Assembly (NCBI GenBank): GCA_028583605.1 | Contig: CM053335.1 | Location: 13,671,053 to 13,735,052 of the forward strand | DNA length: 64,000 nt | Source: Dastarcus helophoroides | Lineage: Eukaryota; Arthropoda; Insecta; Coleoptera; Bothrideridae | Direction of reading: 5' to 3' | Part shown: positions 54,501-64,000 of the stretch, one piece after another | Layout: each line of letters starts with the position of its first letter | How positions within the stretch are numbered: the first letter of the stretch is position 1 | The notes under the pieces: generated by a model | What the model was told of the DNA's origin: nothing | The model's input: only the letters and a program-made list of their open reading frames with translations | Databases searched by the model: none | Position numbers and translations under genes: made by a program

Positions 54501-57500
54501 GACTTTTTTCGAAAATTTCGACTTTATTTGAAAAGTTTGACCTTTTTCAAAAATTTTGACTTTTTTCAAAAATTTCGACTTTTTTCAAAACTTTCACCGT
54601 TTTTCCAGAATAACAACTTTTTTTTCAAAAATTTCGACCTTTTTAAATTGGACTTTTTTTTCAAATTTTGACTTTTAAAAAATTTGGCCTTTTTAAAAAA
54701 TTTCGACTTTTTTCCAAAATTTGGAACTTTTTTTTAAAATATTTTCCATTTTTTTTAAATTGGACTTATTTGAAAAGTTCGATTTGTTTTTTCACTTTTT
54801 TGTAAAATTGTTTCTTATTTAAAATTTTGACATTTCTGAAATTTTCGAAATTTTGACTTTTTTTTAAAATTTTGGCTTTTTTTCAAAAATTTCGACTTCT
54901 TTCAAAATTTTCGCCTTTTTTCCAAAATAACGACTTTTTTTTCAAAAATTCCGACTTTTTTAAATTGTACTTTTGTTTGAAAACTTCGATTTCTTTTTAA
55001 GTTTTACTTTTTTGTAAAATTGTTTTTTCTCGAAATTTCGACATTTTTGAACTTTTCCCAATTATTTTTTTCTAATTTCTATGTTTTATAATCAAAATTT
55101 CACTTTTTTTGGAAGTTCTAATTTTGACAGAATATTTGTGAATATTTTAGCTTATTTGAATTTTTCTTTTTAAATGTTGTCATTTTTCTGGAAATTTCGA
55201 ATTTTCGTAACTTCGACTTTTTGAAAAAATTGCCTGTCCTGAAAATTTTAACTGTTTTGAAATTTCCTTTTTAAAAATGTTGACATTTTTCCCGAAACTT
55301 CGAATTTTTGTAACTGTTCTGAAAATTTTAAATTTTTTGAGGAATCTAACTTTTTACATTGCGAATTTTTGAATTCTTAACGAATTGTATAAAACGTATT
55401 CTAGACTTAACTGAAGGTCAATTTTAAAGCTGGCACTTTAAAACGAATAAGTTTAAATTGAAATGTTTAAAGTCGAAATTTAGGAGAATTTTCGAGTTTA
55501 AAATCTAAATAGGAATTTTGAATAAAGAATACAACGTAAAAGGTTGGCTTCAATAAAGAAATTAACTTTGAAAAACAATCACGTTTGTGTGCAGAAAATG
55601 TTCATTATAAGCACGAAATTTCGAGAAGAAACTTCAAAATGTCTAAAAAGAAAATGTTTCACATTTCAATTTAAACATCGAAAGTGCAAAATTAAAGCAC
55701 AAATTTCGAGTTTCGAGAATTCGTAAAAAATGCAAAATATGCAATGATCACCTGCAAAAATTTGGATATATTCTCCAAATTCTTATGAGAATCCATTAAC
55801 AATGGTAACTTTCAACGCTTATAGGCAACTTTAAATACAATCTTTTGTATTATTTATTACATAAAAGTCGTCTGTCCATTAATGCCTATCTTAGAGGCTG
55901 CATTTTAAAAAATTCTCCCTTAGTGCTCACCTTCGTATTATGGGAACATCTGTTTTAAATTTCTTGTTCCTAGACCCACCGGTTGCGCTGGCTGTAGATC
56001 AGTGCTTAGAAATTTATTAGATACAGACTGATATCGGTCTCGCTGAATACGAAGTAGAGAAAGACTATTTTTTTTGGTTTGATGGAACGGACTGGTCCTT
56101 GGTTATCTTTAAAAATTGAAACACAGAACTATTCCCCTTCAGAGAGAAGATGACAGCTTGGCGGTCGAAACGCGTTAGAGCAACCTTTGTTGTGTTTTTT
56201 AATCTTTCTTGGTTTTAGGGGACAAGTTCTGTGTTTCAATTTTTTTTAGACCAAGACTAATCAATCAATCAAAATAATGTTATGCACTTGTTACAGTAGG
56301 TAACATAGAAGGATTTATTCCTTTGAGGTAAAACCTTCTATGAACTTAATCATAAACCGCAGGGTTTTAATTCAGTGCTCTAGTGAACAGGTAACATGGA
56401 AAAAATTTAAAAATTACAAGATTTACAAGTTTAATTTTTTCTGAAGTCACATGATCGACTTTTTATATAATAATAATAATAATAATAATTTAATAATAAT
56501 AATCCACCTGACATGACAAAACGTAGTAAAAATCTTAGTTGAAAATAGATCAGGTTTTTTTTATGAATTTGCTAATTGTTGCAGTCAAATATAAAAACGT
56601 TTTAATCTGTTACGTATTACAAATAAAGATAAGTTTCAATTCAGGTTTACGTACAAAATCTACAAAATGACAGTATTATCTGCCTTGATAAGATTAGAAG
56701 TAGTAAATAGCATCAAAAGCATATAATGCTAGAAAAATTAATTGATATTTTGGCAAACGTGCAAAAATACTTCAAAAAAATACCGAACGAAAGGTAAGTA
56801 GCATTTTTTTGGTTTTATTCTCCTTTGCAACTTTCTAATTTGAACCTTACACGCTTTCTATTCTTATGTAACGCAAATCTCATGTGTTTTACAATCCCTT
56901 TTTATAACCTAAATACTTCTAAATTGAGCTTAAGCGCTTAGTCACACCTTTTTTTATCTTTTTAGCAACCTTACACCAAATGAGTTCCATTCAAAATATC
57001 AAAAAGAAAAAAATTCAAAATGTGGAAGTTTTTCTCAAAATTTCGACGATAAATTGGAAATGCCGGTTTTTTTTTTAAATTTAAATACTGTGTCATTTGG
57101 ATTAATTTTTTTCTATATTAACTAAGATACCCTTTATCCGTTTTAATATTTAAATTTTTGAAATCAAACGCTCTCCGAGATTAAAGACGAACTTTCGAGA
57201 AAAAAATCCAAATTTCTAAAAATATGTTTTTTTAATTCATGTCCTTTCTACGTCTTCGTATTAAAGTCGAAATTTTTAGGAAAAAGTCGAAATTTCAAGA
57301 TTAAAGTCGAATTTTGAGAAAAAAAAAGTCGAAATTTCGAGAGAAAAAAATCGAAAGTGCTAAAAAAATGTTTAAACTGATGTCCAACTTTTTTCTACGT
57401 TTTTCTCTCTCGAAATTCGACTTTAATCTTGAAATTTTGACTTAAATCTCGAAATTTCGAGAAAAAAGTCCAAATTTCGAAAAAAAGTCAAAATTTCTTA

Positions 57501-60500
57501 AAAACCATTTTTTTTAATCGATGACCTTTCTACGCCTTCGTATTAAAGTTGAAATTTCGAGAAAAAAGTCGAAATTTCAAGATTAAAGTCGAATTTCGAA
57601 AAAAAGTCGAAATTTCGAGAAAAAAAGTTGAATTTTCTACAAAAAAAATTTTAATTGATGTCCTTTCTACCCCTTCGTAATAATCTATTTTTCCAAAATT
57701 TTAACTTTGAATTCGAAATTTCATTAAACTGGAAATTTCAAATTCGATAGAAATATTATTTATTTTTATAAGTTTCCAGGTAATACTGACAATTTTATAT
57801 TAAAAATTTGTCTTATATATATTATATTCAAATATATGATATTTTGGTAACTAATTCGATTTAAGAAAAAATATGTTTTATATTCGAATCACTTTCTTAA
57901 AATATTTCTCTTTATTAGTTTCTACCAGAGACTAAATAGACTGAACGTTTCAATGTTGTCTCATGCGTACAGTTGAAGCTAAAATCCGGGGAAGTGGGGA
58001 GGTGCATCCCACTACTCTTTGATATGGTCGGATTAAGTAAAATTTATAAATACGAAACTTGCCGCGTAACGGTTCTAACGATTTAGATGAAACTTTAGAA
58101 TTAGGGGCTTTTGGATCAATAGGATAATTTTTATAAGTGCTTTTTGGTAAAAGTTCAGGAGAACTATTTTCAAAGACATCTTGGTTTAATAGTAAAATAA
58201 TTTTCTTTCAATACGCGACGCCTGTGTACAATATTGTTAAGCCGGTGCTGTAAACAAGTCATGATTGCAGTGAAATGGCGACGCGCGCACGCCGATAATT
58301 GAATATTTATATATTTTATTTTTACCTACCCAAAGAATGAAACTTTTGATTTTCCTTCACTAATGTGTTCACTGAGGTTTCAACAATGATCCACAATACA
58401 CTTCCTCATATTTACAGCCCATTTTCTTTAAAAAAAACCGATGTTATCTTCGCAAAGGTCTGTCAAATAATAAGAGGGCATTGCGAGCTAGATGGAGCTA
58501 GGCTTTCGCCAGGCTTTCAACTGGCTTCACTGCTTACCGTGTTAGGTTCAGTCTATATACTCTCTGATTTCTGCGAAGGTAAAAATTCTGCATATTGAAG
58601 AATATTCTGCAAATCTGGCAACGCTGCTTCGCATAAACTTTTACCTGACTAAATTCTATGGACAGACCACAGACAAACCTATGACAGTTTCGAATTGTGT
58701 AGCATGCAATATTCTACTCGTTTAAGCGAGTTCTTGACCAAATAGAAGCTTCCTGTAGCAAAATTCCCGCTAAATAATCGGCAACGTTAACAGTTAGGCT
58801 TGACGCACGTAGAAAGAGCAAAACAGTTTTAGTCAAAAACGTTTTACTCTTTTTGTGTGCGTCAAGTCGAAAACGAAAATGGAAGCTCGACATCGAACAG
58901 CCTGACTATAATTAAATGAGCCGAAATGTGTTTTAAAACATGCGACTAATCAGTGTGTGTCAGCCCATTTAATTTACATTGAAGTAGCAACATGGAACAC
59001 ATTTACTCAAAAACGTTTTTGATCAAAACTCTTTTGCTTGTTCTGTGTACGTCAAGTGTCACCAATGAACTTGTGTAATTGTGGTGTCTGTTAATTAGTG
59101 AATTAACATAGAGTTTTCCTAAGTTCGCATACATTTTTCTGTAAGAGAAATAAATTTTTCCGTAAGTGACATTAATTTTGCCGTAAGTGACATACACATT
59201 TTCGCAAGTGATATACATTTTTTCGCAAGTGACATACATTTTTTCGTAAGTGGCATGCATGTTCTCGTAAGTGGCATACATTTTTCCCTGAATAAGTACG
59301 CATAATTTTTCCTCATTTAGGTAGCATAGTTTTTCCCCAAGTTAGCATATTTTTCATAAGGAAGAGTGCACAGATTATTCCCGAATTAAGGTAGCAAATT
59401 TTTCGCTTTAGCATAGATTTTTTCTCCCAATAAATTCTGTGGAAAGAGCAGAGAACAAATAAACTTGTGACAGTTTCGAATTGTGCAATAATATTCTACT
59501 AGTTTACGCGAATTTCTAACCAAAATCTAAACTCTTCCTTTAGGAAAATTCTTGCTAAAGAATCAACGACGTTAACCTTAGATGATATCAAAAGTGTTAA
59601 CATTTCGGTGCTGCGCGTGTAAAAGGAGTTAAATCAAAAATAGAAAAAATTGAAGAACACAACATAACTCGGTTTGCACAATACCTCAGACTTTGACTTT
59701 TGATTGACAAGCACAATTAGACAGTTAATTATACCCCAAATGCCTTTAAACAACGACAATCACTTCAAAAGTATATACGAAAACGACTTAAATTCATTTT
59801 CACGAAAGTTTGACTTAACTTAATACTTCTATATGGCCAGTTCCTCGTTTCTTGTGAGAAAGACTTCTATTTCTCGCTGACCTTCACAGGCGGTGATGAG
59901 TTGCAATGCGCAGGTGTTACAAATCATCTGCGCACGGCCAAAATCAGCTGTGCACGGCCAAATATAAACACCGATTTAACCCGCGCGTAGCGATTCGTTC
60001 ATTAATGCGCAAAACTCGCCAATCACGGATGTTCCATTTTTATCGGATTTGGTCAAAATAAACTCGCGAAGAGAATATGGAGCGGGCCATATAGAAGTAT
60101 TACATATATGATTATAGGTGAAGTTAGAAATCGTTTAAGGTTGGTACTCCTTCCAACCGTCTGTCAATGAGAGAGCTCACAGAATTTTCCCCAATTTCAC
60201 AGATTTTTCCTCAAGTTAACATAGATTTTTATCTAATTTCACAGATTTATTTTTTATTTGGATTCATAAATGTTTTTATAAATTTGTCCCTGAATAAAAT
60301 TATGATTCAATAAATTGTTATGCAAACTAAAAACCTTGTTTAAAAATTCTAACCATAAGTTATTTCAATTAGAAAGAATATGAACATGATTATATTTAAC
60401 GCACAACATCGAACTACCATTTTTCCATCTACTAGGACGAATTTTTCTCCCCAATCCAGCACCCCTTTCGCTCCCCATTCCCTATCAAAGGGGGAATTCA

Positions 60501-60654
60501 CTGTCGAACACTTTAAGTCAAAATTTTCATTCATTTCAGATAAAAAAGTATGAAGAACAAATCCGAAGAGCTCCTTTGGTCGTATTCGATGGTAACTTGA
60601 GCCCAGAATGTATGAACAAAATTCTGGAATTGGCCGAAAAGCACAAAACACCAG
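51592..60654 (+). CDS. PfkB-family kinase, pseudouridine kinase-like (partial, two exons)
   Basis: Exon A 51592-51882 (97 codons, acceptor TTTCTAG, donor GTAAGT) and exon B 60540-60654 (38 codons plus one base, acceptor TTTCATTTCAG, donor GTAGGT) join in frame. Exon A holds the PfkB family signature AGGVARNISEAMSKMG, then VFISAVGDDQPGNFL. Exon B gives KKYEEQIRRAPLVVFDGN, then ILELAEKH. The spacing and wording fit eukaryotic pseudouridine-metabolising proteins, where a PfkB kinase phosphorylates pseudouridine before a glycosidase domain splits it; ribokinase-like relatives cannot be excluded. The ATP-binding C-terminal half, the start and any glycosidase domain are not in view. The intron between the exons is 8.7 kb. 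The ATG at 51592 is coincidental with the exon start, not a true start. Confidence 0.85.
51900..54230 (+). repeat. Tandem array, ~325-bp unit, seven copies
   Basis: The phrase TTTTTGCAAATCTGACTATT recurs at about 52098, 52420, 52753, 53055, 53381, 53712 and 54040 (steps about 302-334 bp). Units also contain TTTGACGTTATTTTCGAAAA and AACATTGACGCTTTAAAG. Lies in the kinase intron, beginning 20 bp after exon A. Confidence 0.85.
54231..55400 (+). repeat. T-rich TTTCGACTTTTTT low-complexity DNA
   Basis: Includes a run of TTTTGACTTTTTTCGAAAA near 54470-54560 and two long similar blocks near 54260-54370 and 54760-54870 (about 500 bp apart). No gene seen. Confidence 0.7.
55401..56073. other. AT-rich intronic sequence
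   Basis: No gene recognised; the 60-codon frame at 55544-55726 has no support. Confidence 0.4.
56074..56250. repeat. Palindromic repeat family, shortened copy
   Basis: Outer left end GATGGAACGGACTGGTCC followed by a truncated left arm, then a full right arm (GAAACGCGTTAGAGCAACC to GGGGACAAGTTCTGTGTTTC). Confidence 0.8.
56470..56503 (+). repeat. (AAT)n microsatellite
   Basis: About eleven AAT units with one interruption. Confidence 0.9.
56504..57234. other. AT-rich intronic sequence
   Basis: No gene or clear repeat recognised. Confidence 0.35.
57235..57690 (+). repeat. Short direct and inverted repeats
   Basis: The phrase ATGTCCTTTCTACGTCTTCG with ATTAAAGTCGAAATTT recurs at about 57238, 57517 and 57657. 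Near 57415-57450 the same vocabulary appears inverted (ATTCGACTTTAATCTTGAAA). Confidence 0.65.
57691..58798. other. Unique intronic sequence
   Basis: Mostly AT-rich. The 77-codon frame at 58365-58598 has no recognised domain. Short inverted phrases (ATCTTCGCAAAGGT and a TTCTGCGAAGGT counterpart) near its ends hint at an old MITE. Confidence 0.35.
58799..59060. mobile_element. Inverted-repeat element with TTGACGCAC ends
   Basis: CTTGACGCACGTAGAAAGAG pairs with CTCTTTTTGTGTGCGTCAAG (about 58799-58867). A second related half (AAAACTCTTTTGCTTGTTCT, then GTGTACGTCAAG) lies at 59026-59059. The middle is unique. Confidence 0.65.
59120..59310 (-). repeat. Minisatellite, 21-bp unit, about nine copies
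   Basis: On the + strand units read like ACATTTTTTCGCAAGTGACAT. Because 21 is divisible by three, a minus-strand frame stays open and spells YEKMYVTCEKMY-like heptads. This is a by-product of the period; no start context or domain supports a protein. Confidence 0.8.
59821..60102. mobile_element. MITE with 18-bp perfect TIRs
   Basis: TAATACTTCTATATGGCC at the left and its exact complement at the right, 282 bp overall. The outer TA of each end could be a TA target duplication, so a mariner-type origin is likely. No coding capacity. Confidence 0.75.
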
Positions 60655-60687
60655 GTAGGTAACTAAAGCAGTTTTACAAAGTATATT

Positions 60688-60693
60688 TTTATT
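60688..60693 (-). terminator. Candidate polyadenylation signal, claudin-like gene B
   Basis: AATAAA on the minus strand, 258 bp after the stop at 60951. AT-rich context makes chance matches likely. Confidence 0.3.
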
Positions 60694-60950
60694 GTGCAAA
60701 GTTATATAAAAAAGAAAACTTACATCCAATGGACGGAATCAACTTAACAGCCTAATAATTAGCCTGACTATATTATCTATACTGTAAAGATAAATCATAT
60801 AAAAATTTCATACTGATACAGGCCACAAGCTCAGCATAATAAATTCTTTTTTAACAAATAAAAAACAATTCTTAGTACGATAACCAATAAACGTGTTTAG
60901 TTTAGATATGAAAATATGACATGTTGTAAATTGAAGGCACCACTATTAAA

Positions 60951-61934
60951 TTACCACCCGACTCTATGTTGTGGGTTGGGGTGCATTTGCATTATCAAAT
61001 TTTTAGACTCCTTTCGCAATTCGTAGCTCAATCTAGCTTCTCTGTAGAGGGCGTAGCTGGCAAAACCGTGAAAAAAGAAAGAAATCACAGCCAATCCGTA
61101 CGACCAACTCAAAAAATTAAAATTGGGGTAAAGCAGCCAATCTCTCCTCGTGTGAGATCCACCGAAGATTGCCACCGCCAGAAACATGAAAACGGCTAGA
61201 ACGAAATAAATTTAACATCCAAACACTATACCGATTTGTCAATACCAAATACTGGCAGTATACGTACAGTATCATCGTTAGATTTCCAAATCAGGAATTC
61301 AGATTCAAACAATACGCATTAAATATCATTCCAAGTGTGTGCGGTCAGTAACTGAATTCTGAATTTCTGATTCGACAACCTAATCTGAATACTGTACTTG
61401 TGCAGTAAAAAATCGATCACAGACACTTACTTGTTGTGGCCACACAGACAAAGTCAATGGCGGAGAGGATCCACTCGTATCTCAGGACGAATTCTAGTGG
61501 CCACCTACACAGCTGAAGGGCCATGATGACTTGGGCCCCAAAGCTGAGTAAGAATGACATTGTTACGAAAGCCTGAACTACCATAAGCCACGGGGGTAGA
61601 AGCCACTCTCTTATAACGTGGTACTCCTGGCTGAAAACGTGATGGCAGCCATCGAAGAGCTTGTCGAATTGGTACCGTGGGAATCTGAAGTCTTCGAAGC
61701 AGTACTCCCAAAGCCCCATGTTTTTGAACTCTGAAAAGGTTTCCGTGAACGATTTTACCCAGTACGGGCTACAGAAAGCGATCATGAGCATCATGCCCCC
61801 GATGTAGGTCAGAATAGCCCCATTGTATAAATAACCTACGGTACAAATTGAAAAACAACGAAATAGTAGTTTTTATCATAGAAACACATACCAGAAGCCT
61901 TTGGGTATTCGTTATTTTGTAGCTGCCGACTCAT
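60951..61934 (-). CDS. Claudin-like tetraspan membrane protein B, three exons
   Basis: Exons 61934-61892, 61835-61431 and 61195-60951 join in frame (693 nt, 230 aa, stop TAA) with GT-AG introns of 56 and 235 bp. Four hydrophobic segments are visible (about 21-36, 104-125, 136-156 and 178-198). The first extracellular loop has the claudin signature: W40, GLW at 55-57, C60 and C78, where the two cysteines form the loop disulfide. Insect members of this PMP22/claudin superfamily build septate junctions that seal epithelia. The C-terminus (LSYELRKESKNLIMQMHPNP) is cytosolic and does not end in a PDZ-binding motif. The neighbouring gene at 63095-63891 is a paralog. I do not assign an ortholog name. 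Confidence 0.92.
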
Positions 61935-62240
61935 TTTGGTCCCGAAAAAACTAGCGCTGGGCGGATTTTAAATTATAAACGGCTACTTTTATTAGTCACA
62001 ACATTGGGCTTCCTGCAAATGGTGGATTAATTGTAATTATTTATTTATTGTTGCTGGAGTTATTTGGATACGCCCCTACGGTGATCATAGAACTTTGTTA
62101 ATCAAAGACAAAACTTGTCAATGTCATTAAATTCTATAAATTAAAAATTTCTTCTGTGCCTTCCATAGAAAAAGGTGCGTTCAAATAAAAGTAGTTCGGC
62201 TACTAACTGCTAGAGAACACTGCACTCATTGCAGTGAAAC

Positions 62241-62320
62241 CATAGAATTTTAAATCTTATCTGTAATTAGATAATGTATTCAATCAACGATCTTATCTAA
62301 TCTAAATTTAGAATTCTATG
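62241..62320. repeat. Inverted repeat between the claudin-like genes
   Basis: CATAGAATTTTAAATCTTAT pairs imperfectly with ATCTAAATTTAGAATTCTATG-type sequence (counted as 20 plus 1). Probably a MITE remnant. Confidence 0.65.
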
Positions 62321-62844
62321 ACTGAAACAGATTAGAATCCGCAATGAACGAAAAATTAGGGAATTTGGATTTAAACTTGATATTAAGACTTGGCGAAATT
62401 AATCAATATTTCTAGAAAAAGTTGAAATTTAATTTTAAAAGTACGGATAAAGATCGAAATTTCAAGATTAAGTATGAAGAAAATTTTGGAAATGTGTAAC
62501 TAAATGAACAAAAGCGAAGTATAAGAACAGTTTATATTTTAAAAAAATTTATATACAACAGCGGAATGGTATACTTTTTCAACAATTGATAAAATAACAT
62601 TTACTTGTCTCTTAAAACTAACCTAAGAATATTTAAAGGCACATTATTCTTTGACTGTGTCGAGTGCACTATCCTACATGTGAAATATGCATAAAATATA
62701 CAAATTATTACCAAAGAATAATCACAAAGACTTGAAAACAATTCATAACTAAAATGAATATAATTATATAAAAAAATATTTATGTAATAACATCAAATTT
62801 ATAAAAATTGGAATGTTAATACTTTTTGACATAAAGATACTAAT

Positions 62845-62850
62845 TTTATT
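62845..62850 (-). terminator. Candidate polyadenylation signal, claudin-like gene A
   Basis: AATAAA on the minus strand, 245 bp after the stop at 63095. The only such hexamer I noticed in the likely 3' UTR. Confidence 0.4.
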
Positions 62851-63094
62851 CTAATACAGTCACTGATAAAAACGTAAAGACATAAAACATCGATTGTGTT
62901 GCTTTATGGTAGTAAGTCATATAATTCGTTTACAAAAACATTTAAAATCGTAACACTAGAAAAATGTAAAAAAATTAATCTAGATTTGTACAAATGGACG
63001 GATTTGAAACCAATACTTAATTATTGGTAGCATTTGATTATATTCATAACGGAGGTCATACGGATCTCCACAGTCAATCAAACTAATCAGACAT

Positions 63095-63891
63095 TCACGC
63101 TTTGGTCTCTTGACCTAATTCGAACCTGCTCTGTGATTCCTGCAATTTTTCTTTTTTTCTTTGCTGCACGTAACCCTCCGTAAAGAATAAAGCAGAAGCC
63201 ACCAAGCATGCAACAGCACCAATACAACCCAATGCGAACGACCAACCAAAGAAATTATTATCATGCCCAGGCATCCATTCCCTAGTATTTGCCGTAGAAG
63301 CGAACACAATCACAGCAATACTCCCAGAAATTCCCCCAATTAACAAAACCCACGCATTTATCCTTATCAACATAATATACTGTTTCTGATCGGGCCCACA
63401 ACATAAAAAGTACAACAAAGTCAAAATCATCCCCAATAACACAGCTATGAAACACAACGTGAAGAAAAACTGCGTAGCGACCAGAAACGGGGGCACCAAA
63501 AACCCGTAAATTTCATCGTAGCCTGTTGTGAACGGGTCGTAGATCCACCGGCAGCCGACGAAGAATCTCCTAGCTCGGGGGTCATAGGGATCAGCCAAAG
63601 AACGAAAGCAATGCGTCCACAATCCGAGTCGGTTTAGCTTGGCCCCAGTTATCCTGTAATCCGACACCAGCCAGCTGGGCGTCGAGAATGCTACAGCCAC
63701 TAAGACGAACGCCACGGCGAAGAACCCGATGCCCACATTACCGGCCAAACTTCGCTTCTTTTCCTACAAAGTGAAACGTTACGTTGCTTGTAAATACCAT
63801 ACATGTAATACATATATATGTAATAATATATGGTAAATTTACAGAAAAAAACACGAATACTGACATTGTTTACCTCTTGGTAGTCCGCCAT
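63095..63891 (-). CDS. Claudin-like tetraspan membrane protein A, two exons
   Basis: Exons 63891-63874 (MADYQE) and 63763-63095 join in phase 0 across a 110-bp GT-AG intron (687 nt, 228 aa, stop TGA). Membrane segments lie at about 14-34, 98-122, 136-156 and 175-197. Claudin signature: W37, GLW at 53-55, C58 and C77. The cytosolic tail is highly charged (QQRKKEKLQESQSRFELGQE). The family forms septate-junction barriers in insect epithelia; the exact member is not assignable from sequence alone. An in-frame TTG within exon 2 could be mistaken for the start, but the splice to MADYQE gives a better N-terminus. Its paralog lies 1.2 kb further along on the same strand. Confidence 0.93.
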
Positions 63892-64000
63892 AATGCAGTA
63901 AAAACGAGAATTAGACACTGGAGTTGCCGCTTGGGCGAGATTTTCAACTGTTCACTATAACACGAAAACGTTACTCGTTTGTTTTGTTACTGAGGTTAAC

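Noticed and set aside
58365..58598. 77-codon + strand frame in the kinase intron
   Set aside because: No domain and no fit to missing kinase exons; short inverted phrases suggest an old MITE.
59003..59316. Heptad-like protein with YEKMY repeats
   Set aside because: Produced by a 21-bp minisatellite; two other frames are also open, and no splice or start context supports it.

Overview
This is a 64 kb window of an AT-rich insect nuclear genome. It has short spliced exons with GT-AG introns, often only about 47-50 bp long. Protein families include insect CRAL-TRIO proteins and septate-junction-type claudins, with an arthropod set of transposable elements. A beetle or another holometabolous insect is plausible, but the sequence does not settle the species. 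Most of the window is repeats; I support four host genes.

Left part (1-14.2 kb): a CT-rich tract, then a complete six-exon CRAL-TRIO gene on + (2119-13722, 315 aa). Its intron 2 is about 10.5 kb and holds a tandem array of ~445-bp units plus a nest of transposons. In that nest an old dispersed repeat carries a foldback element and a LINE fragment, and the LINE fragment carries a hAT-like element with 8-bp target duplications. A second LINE fragment with a 12-bp target duplication lies 62 bp beyond the stop codon.

Middle (14.2-51 kb): no host gene recognised. It holds long strand-polarised low-complexity DNA built on TCGAAAT-like words, tandem arrays, about ten copies of a palindromic repeat family, several foldback elements, and a 2.2 kb DD41D (rosa-like) mariner element with 423-bp inverted repeats. 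It also holds a solo LTR and a full Ty3/gypsy element (40943-47039) with ATAA target duplications. That element has near-identical LTRs, but its pol reading frame is broken at several points, including a stop codon at the integrase catalytic glutamate.

Right part (51-64 kb): two + strand exons of a PfkB-family kinase resembling the kinase half of pseudouridine-metabolising proteins, separated by an 8.7 kb intron that contains a ~325-bp tandem array. On the - strand follow two tandem, complete claudin-like tetraspan genes (60951-61934 and 63095-63891). The remaining kinase exons are not visible, so the claudin pair may be nested in one of its introns. The four host genes belong to unrelated pathways (lipid transfer, nucleoside catabolism, cell junctions); apart from the claudin pair nothing suggests joint function.
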